A stretch of DNA of 64,000 nucleotides from Syngnathus acus. Taxonomy: Eukaryota > Chordata > Actinopteri > Syngnathiformes > Syngnathidae. The DNA lies in contig NC_051096.1 of the NCBI RefSeq assembly GCF_901709675.1, positions 978,501-1,042,500 of the forward strand, given 5' to 3'. A program made the position numbers and the translations under genes. Position 1 is the first letter of the stretch. Every line of letters begins with the position of its first letter. This document shows, piece by piece, positions 22,840 to 41,759 of the stretch. Under the pieces are notes generated by a model. That model was not told the DNA's origin. It was given only the letters and a program-made list of their open reading frames with translations, and searched no databases.

Positions 22840-24064
22840 GCTATTCGTCTTTGTTAAGGTTACATGACCTTTCCGTGTGTCCTTATTGATATTTGATACG
22901 CTTTCTTTGTTCCCTTCTTTCCTCCTACAATATTATTGTCATCAAAATCACAGGGAAATAATTTAAGTAATTAGGCTTTGTATCCTATTAATACCTGGAA
23001 CGATTAATGTAATTCATGTACAGTAATATGTTGGATTTCTCAATGTCTTTTAGCTAATCAGGCCCCCCACCCCCATTTATCGACTTCAGTAAATATTTAT
23101 TAAAATGTATATACAAATGTTAGGATAATTACGTCCAGAATCATACACACTTACTCTTTTTAACAATAAAAGTTTAAATATACCTTAAAATGTGATTTTA
23201 CTGTGGTTCTTGATTTTACACATTTCTATATTTCATACAAAAATTAAAACAAGTAAAAAACCTTTCAGTTTTCTGACACTGAATTTAGTTGAATTTCTTT
23301 GTGATGAAAAAAAGGTCTTTGTCCTTTATTACCAGCTGAGGGCGACAAAGCTAACGCCTTTAATTCTTTTATATTTAATATCCCTTTCCAGTAATTCCTC
23401 ATATACATATGTTTTTTCGGTTTCTTTAATACAGAAACCCAGATTGTATCTTCCTCTTTAGAATTTCACTGAAGTGAAGTAACTATGATGAAAGAAGGGG
23501 ATCGCGCAGTACGTGCCGCTCTCTTACGCCAGGCGTGTCACCATGACAACATTTAACGCGTGTCGTCACGGCAGTCGTCGCCGCCTGTTGGCTGGCCGCG
23601 CCGTATGGTTTCCACGACGACAAGTTGAGACAAAACTCACCTCCCGGGCTCCTACCGCCGCCACATCGACTCGTCCCCGACTTGTCGCGAAACGCCACAC
23701 GGCCGATCGGCAAGCATGCGTTGGTTACCCGGCTACAAACTGACCGCGAGGAGGGAAGTGTAACTTTAAAATGGCTGTTTAGTGTCGGATGTAAAATGGC
23801 TCCACCTGTTTGTCTCCTCCTCACCGGCTAACGTCGTTTAACGGGACTTGCTAAACACTTCCAACTTCTAAACAGACACGAATGCGACCAAGAGACCCAC
23901 GCAACGCTCAAATATAATTTTAATGGCGTCCAAAGGAGTAAAATAACGACTTTGTTGGCTGCAGACGCGTCACCACTTCCGGTTAGCCGCGATTACTTTT
24001 TGTCATCCGATTGTCGTCCGACTTTTTGCGGCACCGTTGTGGAAGGAGTGCGCAAGTGTTCAAA
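22840..24064. other. Intergenic vps28 / mapk15
   Basis: The vps28 3' UTR (AATAAA near 23166) is followed by AT-rich DNA and then a GC-rich stretch from about 23500 to 24060 that is probably the mapk15 promoter. No additional coding exon was seen. Confidence 0.5.
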
Positions 24065-27000
24065 ATGAGCAAAAGTGCGAAATCTGGCGGCATGCCTGAA
24101 GTGGAGGAACACATTTCCACAAAATACGAGATAAAGAAAAGACTTGGCAAAGGGGTGAGTGGTAGCTTTTACATTTGTACAGAGAGAACGTGAACGCATC
24201 ACCCACCTTTAAGGTGTTCAACGTTCAACTTTTTTTCCCCTTCCAGTTTTTTCCTTTTTGATGTTTATTTGCACTTAAAGGACGAACTATTTGCACGGTG
24301 GAATTGCTACATACTGGAGTTAACTTCCCACAAAATGTGGAGCTTAATTACTAAGTGTCACGTCACGAGTTGGTTAACCTGTTTTACACCTGAGGGGAGT
24401 GCATCCAAAATTGCTCGTTACAAACAGCTAATGTTGGAGCAAAAACTTGTTTTACGCATTTCAAATACTTTTTTGTGTCCATGTGGTAGGCGTACGGCAT
24501 CGTTTGGAAGGCGGTGGACAGGCAAACGGGAGAAATTGTGGCGGTGAAGAAGATTTTCGATGCCTTCAAAAACAAGACAGATGCTCAGGTGGGCCATTTT
24601 GTAATTCATTTGAGACAGAAAACTCAAATGTTCCCATGTTTGGCAAATGATTACATAATCAGGATGCTTGAGTGCTCGGAGTTTACATCCTGATTGTTTT
24701 TCTTTTGTATTTTTAACAGCGGACCTTTCGAGAAGTCATGTTACTGCAGGTAAAACCTCGCAATTAAAAATAATAATAATCAGTTACACTGCTGTTCTGA
24801 AACCCATAAAAATAAAGTGAATGTGTCAATAATTATTTCTGTTCATAATCCCTTCATGCCTTTTTGTGTACAAAGCCTTGACACACTATCTGTCTGTTAA
24901 TGTTCAACCAGACTTTCCCTGGAAAGTTGGTTTTGTAGCGCCCCCTGGAGCAAGAATTCAGCCCCAAAGCCAGTATCAATGAGAAATATCAAATATCGGC
25001 ACAGGGTCAGAATTCATCAAGCGTTCTGTCATCATTGTCATTTGCGCAGGAGTTTGGCGATCACCCCAATGTGGTCAAACTCCAAAATGTCATCCGGGCA
25101 CAAAATGACAAAGACATTTATCTCATCTTTGAATACATGGGTGAGTTTGGGAAGGCTTCTGCAGGATGTGCTTTAACAAAGGCAAAGTAACCTCTTTTAA
25201 TTAAAAAAACTTTTTTTTAATCCAGACAGTGACCTGCATGCAGTGATAAAGAAAGGATCACTACTGAAGGACATCCACAAGCAGTACGTCATGTACCAGC
25301 TGCTCAAGGCGGTCAAATATCTGCACTCGGGGAACGTCATCCACCGGGACCAAAAGGTGCCATTCCACTAAGTTTGACAGAGCTATGGCCATGTCTCAGC
25401 AAGTCAGCCATTTTGATTTTAGTTAATGCTCATCATGCTACAATGTGTGTCCAATGTTTTTTTTCCCCCCAGCCTTCCAACGTGCTGGTGGACTCAGACT
25501 GCGTGGTCAAGCTGTGCGACTTCGGCTTGGCCCGATCGCTCAACCAAGACCAGGAGGATGCCGAAAACCCAGCGCTGACGGAGTACGTGGCCACCAGGTG
25601 GTACCGAGCCCCCGAGATCCTGCTGGGGTCCACCAGGTACAACCGTGACCCGTTGAAGGGATCGCAGTCATGTAACAAGTGGTGCAAACAACCAGTGTGG
25701 TTCGGAAGGTACACGAAGGGCGTGGACATGTGGAGCCTGGGCTGCATCCTGGGCGAGATGTTGCTGGGAAAGGCCTTGTTCCCCGGAACGTCAACCATCA
25801 ATCAGATCGAGAGGATCATGGGGGCCATACCGCACCCGTGTCCAGAAGGTGAGCGCTACGCCGGCCCCACTTCGGAGAATATTTGATTTTCAAATGAATG
25901 CTCTTGAACTGGCAGATATCCTCGCCGTCAAGTCTGAAATTGGGTCGTCGGTCATTCAGAGAATATTACACAAGTAAGACAACTGTTCTTATCTTCTATT
26001 TTGTTCTCCTATCTTGCAGTCTTAAAGTTTTACTATTCCGATTTTTTTTTTTTTTTTTAATGTGAAATCCCTGTCCTTCCCCGGCCAGGCCGCAAGTTCT
26101 TTTAGAGGGGCTCCTACAGGTGTCTGCGCCCCCCGACGCCCTGGACCTCCTCAAGGGTTTGCTGGTCTTCAACCCTGACAAGAGGCTGACTGCGGAAAAA
26201 GCCCTCCGGCATCCTTATGTAGCCAGGTACCAACATGACATGTCGCCGTTCCTTTCTGATGCCACTATTGTGAGTTCTCTTGACTTTGGTAGATGATGCA
26301 ATGCATTGTCGGTGCGTCTCGTCCAAATCGTCATTGCAGGTTCCACAATCCGGGCAAGGAGCCGTCGCTCAACTACGACGTAGTTCTGCCACTGGACGAC
26401 GACGTGCAGTTATCAGTGGAGCAGTACCGCAACAAATTATACGAGGTACAAGCAAAATTGTATCTCGGGAATTTCGTTTTTTCGCGACCAAGCCAGTTAG
26501 ACACAATCAATTGGACCCAATGAAATGAAATGCAACCAATCTATTCCACAATGAAAAAAATGACGCTATATTGTAAAATATATATGCCTGGCAAGCAAAA
26601 GCAGAAAATTGCCCAACCGGAAGAAATCACAACTTGTGAGTCTCTGTGGTCTTCATAAAGTAAACATGACATTGCCTCGCAGATGATTCGAGAGAGGAAA
26701 AGCCATCAGGGAATGCTGCGGCTCTTCCAACCCACAAAGGTCGCGACCGTCAGGGATGGCCGAAAGGAGGTTGGAGACGACAAAAGGGACGCAAAGCCCG
26801 AAGGTGAAAGTCCACGCCAGGCAGAGAACGCGTCGCCGCCGCCTCCTGCGGACAAGCCGGACCCTTCAGGGAACCCCCACCCGGGCAGATGCACCTATAA
26901 CCCCATCACGCACACCCCAAGTAGGTCTGACGTTAGCCACCGGCATCAACAAACCAGAAAGGTAAACGGTAGGTCCGACTGTCTTCATCCAGATGGCTTC

Positions 27001-27578
27001 CTTCACTCAAACGCGGCCGGCATCAGAGGCGCAAGACAGAGGAGCAACAGTGCCACCTCGTCGCCAACAGAGGGCAACAGAGCTAACACAGTAAGTCTGG
27101 TCTATTTTTTTTCCCGTATCTTTTATTACAACATCACTATAAAGTTTTCCTCCTTCCCAAAGTCCATGGACCAGATTATCCAGCGCGGTCGCTCGGCCCC
27201 GGCGCACCCAAACCGGGCTTTCTCCCTGGCATTCACCCATTCTCAGAACAACCTGCTGGTACGCAAGCACGAATCGCCTCCGGGACTGAGCATCGCCAAC
27301 GCTAACCCGGTGAGCGAGAGAACATTTGTGGTTATTCAAGCACTTTCCAGACTACTTTCTTCTTTTACCCATGTCCCGCGCAGAACCAGCACTCAGGCTC
27401 TCAAGCCCGCGATGGACGACCGGCGCCGCGCTTCAGCAAGAAGGTTTTCCAGAACAACTGCAACGTGGCGGCGGCGGGTGACCCACGCGCAAAGCTGGGC
27501 AGCTACTGCCAGGCGTACGGAACCATCAGCAAGACCGAGCTGGACAACCTGCTTCAGGCGCGAACATGCAACCAATAG
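24065..27578 (+). CDS. mapk15: Mitogen-activated protein kinase 15 (ERK7/8)
   Basis: Atypical MAP kinase that autophosphorylates its own TEY loop and acts in ciliogenesis and autophagy in other species. Thirteen exons: 24065-24154, 24490-24588, 24720-24749, 25050-25140, 25226-25356, 25473-25636, 25709-25848, 25916-25973, 26089-26226, 26340-26445, 26683-27090, 27163-27309 and 27384-27578; 1797 nt, 598 residues. Kinase motifs: [13 protein letters not shown] (P-loop), [12 protein letters not shown] (catalytic Lys), [34 protein letters not shown] (TEY), [15 protein letters not shown]. The HRDQKPSN variant with Gln is normal for ERK7/8. The long basic C-terminal tail has [17 protein letters not shown] and ends [36 protein letters not shown], a family signature. 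Exon 11 contains two internal donor-like sites (26918, about 26963), so its 3' end may vary. The intron between exons 6 and 7 is only 72 bp. Confidence 0.95.
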
Positions 27579-29443
27579 TGTGTTATGCCCTAACGGCAGG
27601 GATGCGGGGAGAGGGGGGGGGTGGTCCTGCTTCATCAAGGACATCTTAAAGAGACCAATTCTTCTCAAGGTGGTTTCATAAGAAGAAAGGACAATTTATC
27701 AAACCTTTGTGAGAGAGGAAAATGAAATTTCTGATCAATTAGCATGTTGACAACAATTTTTGACCTTTGTGAGAAGACCATGAGTTTTTTACTTTTGTGA
27801 GAATACCATGGATGGCCTCTATGAATGAGTAGAACATTACCTGTATTGTTAATAAAATGTTTGCGATGGCAACAGTTTGACTTATTTACCCATGAAAAAA
27901 ATATTTAAATCTTGAAGTAGAAACTATGAAAATGGAAAAATTGAATTTTTTTTGTAATGTGCCATTTAAAAAACAAAAACTTTCATCTGTTTAGGTTGCG
28001 ATGACAAAAACAAACCACGTGACGTCACAACGGCGCATGTCGTTACGTGACCACGTCGTGAGATGACGTAATCGACTGACCCACTCGACCAATTGACGTC
28101 GCAGACTCCACCGCACTAAACACACTCAAGCGACGACGAAATTATAAATCAAAACACCACACGGCCTCCAAGCAACGTTCCAGGAAGAAGGAGAAGTAGA
28201 CGGTAAATAATCGTAATATATGGCAGCAACTCGATCACATTTGAACAGTATAAGGTTATTTTTTCGTTGGTCCGTTTGCGGCAGTCATTTAGCTTAGCAA
28301 GTAGCTACTCGCCCGGATGACGTTTAGCATCGCACGAGCAGAAATGAACAACGTCAAGTGATCCAAGCGTGGCTTGTGAATATGCTGAAAACGTTAGCTA
28401 CGTTTTAATCCCTCAGAACGTCCACTGGGCGTGAGGTAAGATAACGGAAAAACCGTCATCACGGGGCGATCTTGCGGTGTTCGCTCACTAGCTAGGATAA
28501 CCGCTCATCGCCGTCTTTAAGAGGTCGTTACCATATAGTCTCTTCTTGGCCACCTTTTTCCACATTGTTTCATTTTCAATAAACGACGACGTGTGTCGCA
28601 TTCGTTTGATACGGCAAGGCCTCGTTGTTGCTGGAGGAGTGCCCGCTGCGGGTGCTTCATGTTTGGATGTTTGTGTTTGTTTCCCCAAATGGTGCAGAAC
28701 GCCACCTAGCATGCGTTGATGCTCTTTGCTCAAAGTGGCTTATTTTTATCCGGTTGCATCAAAATTTCCGTCAATATTGTGATGTTGAAATTTTAAAACC
28801 GTAGGATGGTTGATACTTGTTTATGAATGGCTCTTTGGACACAAAAACAAGTTCACTTGCAACATCTTAAACTGCCATGTGTTATTGACCTCGTCGTGTG
28901 TTTGAACAATCTTATGGTTTGTTTGGTACCGGTTAAAGTGATTAATTTGTCACCCATGTGTTTGCCATGCTAGGTTAAAGAGATTACAAGCAATATTACA
29001 GTTCTGCTTTCATCATCAATCTTGTGCTCATTGCAGTCACGGGTGAGCGGGAGCCTATACCAGCTGACTTTGGGCAGGACAGGAGGTGGTTGACATCCTT
29101 GACTGATTACCAATCAGTTGCAGGGCACAAATGGTGTAGTCGTCGGTGGCGGGAGTCTTTCTGACAACTGTTGACGACAGCTTATAGTCTTGATAGCAGC
29201 TCTCCTCTCAAGCCAAATGAGATTAATCATGCATTTTGTTGCCAAGGCCTTGCTCTTCGCATGCACCTGCACGTGTGTGCATGGGTGGCTAATTAGCTTG
29301 CAGAGCTAATTGTTCATGTGGCTTTTACTTTGTTTTGAAGAGGCTTGTTTTGTTTCCTTTTGGGCAAAAGTTGTCATTCAAAAGAGTCAAATACTCCATT
29401 TCAATTTGTTGCTGTATTTCTGCTTTTCCTAGCTTGACACAAG
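27579..29443. other. Intergenic mapk15 / grina, including grina 5' UTR intron
   Basis: The mapk15 polyadenylation signal is near 27850. The grina promoter and a noncoding first exon lie at about 28010-28202, ending GACG|GTAAAT. The rest to 29437 is the first grina intron, with a fragment of the 14651-type SINE at about 29040-29130. Confidence 0.55.
28016..28100 (+). promoter_or_regulatory. Probable grina promoter: E-box/CRE cluster and CCAAT box
   Basis: An overlapping E-box and palindromic CRE (CACGTGACGTCAC, 28016-28028) is followed by TTACGTGACC, TGACGTAA (28064-28071), and CCAAT plus TGACGTCG (28089-28101). It lies about 100 bp upstream of the inferred noncoding first exon. Four CRE-like sites in 85 bp suggest CREB/ATF control, plausible for an ER/Golgi survival gene; this is inference. 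Confidence 0.55.
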
Positions 29444-30927
<1,484 letters not shown>

Positions 30928-33373
30928 GCAAAGCGGGAGCAAGTGGGCTTTATTCCCTTTTTGGCGGTCTTTTTCCCCCCCCCCTCTTCCTTCCTTCTGT
31001 TCTTTCATTTACTGACCGTTTTTTGCCAGTAGCGCCCTCGTGGTCCCTCTCCGTGTTTAAAACTCCGTGTGCTTCTGCAAACACAAAATGGTCGCTCGCC
31101 GGCGACGTCCCATCTGGAGACGCGTCCTATCTCCCGTGCGTGTTTGCCACGTTCGACTGGAATCATTCCTCCGATTGTAACTGCATGGCAACGGCGGAAA
31201 CACCACCCGACGCTCGTTTCTTTAAGCATTAGTCAATCGCCTTTGCGTGGTAGTCCGGCTCTAAATAGTTCTACATAGCACTATACACGACTTAATAATC
31301 ATTGGGGGGCGGGGGGAGCTGTAATGCAGGGCTGGCCGACACTGAAGAATGCTATTTTCATTGTTAAAACCAAACCATTTGTTCTTGATAGGTGCATTAT
31401 TTAAAAAAAAATAATAATAATAATCTGATTTGGTCCCTACCTTCATGCTCACCTCACGCTTTGGTACAGTGAGCCAGCAAAATATTGCACAAAATCTACT
31501 CGCAAGACATCGTCCAGTAAATGCAGTCTACCCTGGATGCCAAATTACAAATTGAAAATACTAAATTTATCACAACTTGTTTTTCTTTTCATGACAGTTG
31601 CAACATCAATTTGGTTTGTCTTAATTCCAAACATTTCGTCTTATTCCCATGTACTATGTTCTGGTCATATTTTTCAGTTTAGTTTTCACTTGATTTTGCT
31701 GGCCCTTAACTAAAACAGCGAGCCAGTCTCGGACACCCTCGCTCTGACTTTTCTAGTGCGGTAGCTCAACCTTGAAAAAGTGTGACAATGATGTACAAGT
31801 AAGCCTTTCGTCGTACTTCTTTTTTCCTTTTCTCTTCCTGATTGGTCATTGGTGTGCAGTGATCGTATTTCTTTTTAGTGCTGTAGTTTCATGTTTCCAT
31901 CAAGTATTGGTAAGCTGCTTCACATTATTATTTTACGGGAATGACCACTAATAAAGTAGCCGAACGCTGGATTTAAACATGCAACGGAGACAAATGCATG
32001 ATAACTTATTTATTTATTGATCGTCATGTAGATGACAGTTGAGTTACTAACTCAGGACTGAAAATGTTCAAACACTGGTGACAAAGTGACACTGAAGGTA
32101 CCGCTGCAGTCTCACGCAGTGTTTTTAATGATTTGTCTGGCATTTTATTTCCCATCCCATGCATGGCCTGTTGCATGTAAATTGTCAGCACATAAAGCAG
32201 TTTGTATTTGGGACGGTTTGTTGCTTGGCAAAGATGTTTGTATCTAACGCAAGGCGTAGGTGTACATAGAAGCGCTTAGATGTGTATAAGCCGGGTGCGC
32301 ATTTGCATTGTACGTAATGCCTTCCATTTGAGTGGAAACGCATTCCTCCTCGCTGTCGGCTTCACATTAAAACATAACACGTGGAATGTGTGAGGACTTC
32401 TGTTCATTTCTCTCAAAAGTGAGTCTTCAGCAAAGTATGCCAGAGCCTATCCCAGCTGTCTTAGGAACAAGAAAACAACGATATATTGTCATGGTTCATT
32501 GCACAAATAAATTTTGTTCAGTACTTCTCAGCCGGTTAATGTGCAACAATGAAGATACAAATAGACCATACATAAGAGCAAATTGTGAAAACAACACAAC
32601 AGATAAACAGTGAAGTGTGAAAGTGATGTCTCGCTGTACAAGTCTGGTTAACAGATTTGGGAGAGGGGTGTGGGCACAGACAAGCAAATATTCACAAATG
32701 GAGGGTTTTAATGCAACTAAATAGATTTTGGTGAGGGGCGTGAGCACATAGCCAAGCAAATATTCACAAATGAAGAGGTTTTAATGCAACTAAATAGATT
32801 TTGGTGAGGGGTGTGAGCACATAGATGAGCAAATATTCACAAAGAGGGTTTTAATGCAACTACATATATTTGGGTGTGGGCACATAGACAAGCAAATATA
32901 CACAAAGACGTTTTAATGCAACTAAAAACCAAAATCCACACAAGAAGGCCTGAGATCTAAAAGCAGAATCGCTCAACAGTGAGACAGACTGCCGGGCACG
33001 TGCACACAACAAATTGGACGTCTAAGGAGCTCGTTAAACGAGCCGTTTTCCAGCCGAAACTCTACAATTCTTGAGCGTAAAACTGAGCAACTCGGCAAGT
33101 GGGTTGACGACTTTGCTAGGGGTTAAAAAAAATACCGATGTGCTAGTTGCTTTGAGCGTTGCTAAAGCTGAAGCTACGAGCATCACATACTTCACAGGTG
33201 CTTCCCAGCGCGGCTAATGTTAGCACAGTATACTATAACTGGGTAAAGCTAATAAGCTAATTGTATATCTAACGTGGCATTTAATTGCCCTAAATAAATG
33301 GGCAACACCAGTCCAGTTACCACCTTTTTAACAATATTTGTTGATATTCTCATGTGTTGTAACAGGGTTCAAC
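30928..33373. other. grina 3' UTR and intergenic DNA
   Basis: AATAAA is found near 31950 and again close to 32507. A minisatellite follows at about 32646-32925. From about 33000 the sequence resembles the promoter/first exon of the next gene. Nothing else coding was seen. Confidence 0.5.
32646..32928. repeat. Minisatellite, four units of ~60-73 bp
   Basis: The unit contains GAGGGGTGTGAGCACATAGA, AGCAAATATTCACAAA and GGTTTTAATGCAACTAAATA in order, repeated four times with small indels; the last unit is shortest. Confidence 0.9.
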
Positions 33374-36219
33374 ATGGAAGATATTAGAGCCAAAGCAGGT
33401 GAGTTCGTCTACGATGTATTCAAATGTTATAATTTTATATACAGATAAACACGTCCTCTATTAAACTATAATCCTCCACTAGGTAGAGGACTAAAGGAGC
33501 CCAACATTCAAGTGCTGGAGAACAAATTCGTGAGCCTGCAACAAGGTGACCCGACTTTTTATTTCTTAACACATACATTATTTAAATGAAACTACTTGTT
33601 TGGTACAATAAATGGTGATTAAAATTGTTATAACTGCGTGTATTTTGGGCAATGGGAATTGGGGTCTCTTATGGAAAGTTCAAACTCAGCCGTGACATCT
33701 TCTGGACAACGTTATGATATTTCAAGGTTTCTAACGTGTATGTTGGCTAAATGAGGAGATTGCGTACTATCCAAAGAGCACATATAGTATCTATTCAATG
33801 AAGTGGACATCATAACTTACATCATTATGTTGTTATTATGTTTTTCAATAGTACATTTCTGTGGATGGTTTCTAAAGTGACGCGAGCTACTCCCTGGATA
33901 CGTATTTCTGCTTTTACTTTGGCTCATGCTATTTAACATAAAGAAAGGAAATAAAATAAAAAACAACTTAGAAAAGCTAAAACGCACTTTGACGTGCTTA
34001 TGGCGTGTAGTCCATATTTCTCACACATCGTTCTAGTTTTGTAGGTTTACTTAATTTAGTTTCTTGTCAGCGGAAATGCTCCCCGTCAAAGTTATTTCTA
34101 TTTCCGTTTTTTCATGTCGACGTGTTTTAACGTTTTTTTCTTTGTTAACACGGCACGCCGGACGCAACACGTGTGTGCAATATGTGCACTATTTTCTCAT
34201 TTGGGCTTAGAATTCGAAGTTAGCGTGAAATTACTTTCGCTGAACGTTCAATTCGCGTCTTTTTAAGTGCGCCAATAAGAAAGCTTCTTTCTGATGACGT
34301 AATTTGACAATGTTTTCGTTTTGTTTACTTTGAACCTACAAAATGACTGCGTAAATTGATTTTTTAGCGAGTAGTGACCCATCGTTTTAGAAACCTGTGC
34401 ATCAAGAGTTTTTTGTGAGAGAGGCGGCAAATAAAGTTAGGTGAAACCGTAAGTTATTTAGCTACTCCTCCCAGTCAAACCAGCGATTGCACGTATCTTA
34501 CAGATATTATCAGTTTGGTATATCCTTACCTGACTAAAGGTTGGTAACATGGGCGTGATGAATGGATGACTATGAGACATGATTAAAACCATAGTCCTTA
34601 CATAACAAGGATGTCCGCATCCTGCACCTAGACACCATTCTGACCCGTGTATCATTGTTACATCGTAAAAAAATCTGATGTATATTACGCATGTGAAGTT
34701 AGAATCTCGGCATGCTAATTAGGCCCTATGGGTCTGTTCGTAAAATCCAAGTTCATCGTTATAGAAATTGAAATAGTACACAGCTACGAAACACAAACAA
34801 GTCCATAGTCTGTAATGCCCACAACCACACCCCATTGTGATCCGTGTATTGATGTAAAATTGAAGTAAAGAACTGACACATTCACCGTAGGTTTTTTAGG
34901 AAATGAGATTCTATTACCTATTCTGTAAATGTTCAGCTCATTGTTGAAGAATTTGAAATAGTACATAAGTGTTTGAATCATTGAGCATTTAGAACTTGGT
35001 CGTGCATTCAGAAGGCCATCCTTATTTCATCATCATTTCAATGGGAAGCCTGATATAATTTTTAATCTTTTTTCCCCGTTATATTTGGTGTGTTTTTGCA
35101 GCCAAAAAAGATCTGGAAACTGATATTATGAAGAGGAAATCACTCATTGTTTGTCTACACAAGCATTTCGCTGCACGTAAGGAGCACGTATATATTGTCA
35201 TCAAGCAAAAGTTGAATGTCAACCAACCACAAACACGGAAATGGAGTTCGAACTCCAGGCTTTAATAAATAACCATGCCTAGAAACTGCCACTAGGGCGG
35301 AGTATCAAACAGCCAAACACCAACTGTTGCTCGTTATTGTCACGGTGAAATTGCCTTGACAATTATTGCGTCATTCTTGTGAAAAAAATGTTTGCACCAT
35401 GGCCTATTAACAGGTCCCATCGTTTCATACTTTGTTAGCATTTGCAACGGGATTGTCCTAAAATGTCTCAGTTGTCGTTGCAGGGCAAACAGAGGCCTAC
35501 CAACTGGAGAGGACCGAGCAGGAAAAAGAAGGTACTGGAGATTCATATCCAGTTCAGAACGCCGTCAATCAAGTCTGCTTTAAAAAACAACAACATCCCC
35601 GTTCCTCCAGAACTGTTGCAGAAGTTGCAGCTCCAGTGCGAAGAATCCAAGCATGAGAATGTCAGGTGATTTTTCATCCTCAAACCAGTGGAACGACATA
35701 CCTTCAAGTCCTTCCAGGTCGTTTTCCAACTTGCAAGTTGTCTTCCATTGAAAGTTGTCATAAAGTCTTTAGAGCCAGAAATTCAACAACCAATCACATC
35801 TTTTGCATATTTTGAAAATGCCGCATCACATCTGTGAGCAGTATCTTGTGAAGCAGCGGAAGGCATGTTCTCAGTTTTGGCACTGCTTGATGTCCGTTTT
35901 AGGCTTGCTGAGCGGAACAAGAAAAGCGAGGACCTCATCTCTCGGCACCGTTCTGATATCTGGGAGTTAAAGCTCAAGCAGCGCAAGATGAAGTGCGTCT
36001 GATTTTGAAGCACAATGATATATAGCCACAGTGATGACAGGACGTGTTCAAACGACAGGTTGAAGTTTGAGAATGAGCTCCACTCAATGATGCAACAGCA
36101 CAAGCAGCTCTACGCCGACATTGTAAGTCGACACCTTTTGCCGCCACCGCCGCGTCACAAACAGTTGCCGACTTGCATCTGGTCATCTCATCCAGAAAGA
36201 CGCTCAGCCAAAAGAGTGA
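33374..36219 (+). CDS. syce1: SYCE1-like coiled-coil protein (synaptonemal complex central element)
   Basis: Probable meiotic central-element protein. Exons: 33374-33398, 33483-33545, 35102-35176, 35484-35531, 35611-35665, 35903-35992, 36059-36122 and 36196-36219; 444 nt, 147 residues, all joins in frame. It reads MEDIRAKAGRGLKEPNIQVL, FVSLQQAKKDLETDI, AYQLERTEQEKEELLQKLQL, CEESKHENVRLAERNKKSED, HRSDIWELKLKQRKMKLKFE and ENELHSMMQQHKQLYADI, a continuous heptad-rich coiled coil. The layout and the motif ...LQLQCEE... followed by ...ELHSMMQQHKQLY match SYCE1 (LRLHCQEK ... EDLMGQHKDLW). Human SYCE1 is about 350 residues, so the C-terminal half is missing here. If the last 73-bp intron is not used, the frame runs instead into VKRSTDSR and then, spliced, to DVHLKDCLGTFMEKAG and a stop at about 36406. 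The C-terminus is therefore unresolved. Confidence 0.6.
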
Positions 36220-37333
36220 AGCGGAGCACTGACTCAAGGTAATAAACCTTCGCTACTTGTTTTTCTTTTCTTCCTCTCATGTTCCAAACTGTCAAAATAC
36301 TTTGTTGTCGCAGAACGCGAGACGTCAGCTCATCCGATGACGTCCACCTCAAGGACTGCCTTGGTACTTTCATGGAAAAAGCAGGCCACTTTGCTCCTCT
36401 TTCCTAACGTTGACCCAAGGTAACGTTCCAAATGTTCCTCTGTTGGATTTTCCTACTGTGATGTGTGTTTACATAACATGTCAAAAGGGTGTTCAATTCT
36501 TGCAAAGCCATTGATAGCGTTTCTATATTGTTGAAGAGCTTTAATAAAAGTATTTGCAGCATACTTCAAATGCAATTTTATTAACACTAAATGGCCACAT
36601 ATTCAATTTCCATTAAAAACAAGATGAAGACAAGCTTCTTTGATGTCCAGTGAGACAAAGAAGCTTTTGTTAAGTCAAAACAGCCAGCCAATGAATTCCT
36701 GTCAATATGTACAATCCCACATATAAAAAAAAGAAAGAAAAAAGCTCAATCAGCGCAAATCTTTGGTTTCATCACGCAATTCGGCAGAGGCGCCATCAAA
36801 ACCTTTGCGTCCTTTCGCACCTGGTTCAAGAGGCGGCAACGCAAATATTCAACGCGTCTTCTTTCACTTACAACACACAGTCTGTATGGCGCAGCAAACA
36901 AACACACAAACCTTCCCTGATGAGTGTGTCCTCCCCATTACAGCGTTCCAACATTTTTGTACTCTTAATATTTGTGTTTTGGCACACATTTCCATAAGAC
37001 AAAATACATTTTTTTTGTTGAATGGCATCCATCTCTCTTTGTGTATTTTTGTTTGGCCAACTTCCACTTTCAGTCAACAAGCCTGCACCACTGCCACCTT
37101 TTTTTTTTTCCTGTCAGCACACAATCCACTTTCGGTCACCTTCTAAGGCCAAAGTTGTAGCGGTGTTTGGCAAACTGGCACATTCTGCATCCGTCTTTAC
37201 TTTTTTTTTTCCAAGCGTTCTTCCGGGTATCTTCTTGACTGTGTTGGAGCAACGCTTGCGTGTTGTTGGCACTTGATGGTCGCGCGTTAGTCGATTCTCA
37301 CGTCGTCCTCAAGCAGGCACCTTCTTTTTCCAG
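36220..37333. other. Intergenic, tail-to-tail SYCE1-like / fam83h
   Basis: The stretch contains AATAAAAG near 36543 for the plus gene and the fam83h 3' UTR on the minus strand. It has several poly-T tracts. No other gene was recognised. Confidence 0.5.
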
Positions 37334-41759
<4,426 letters not shown>

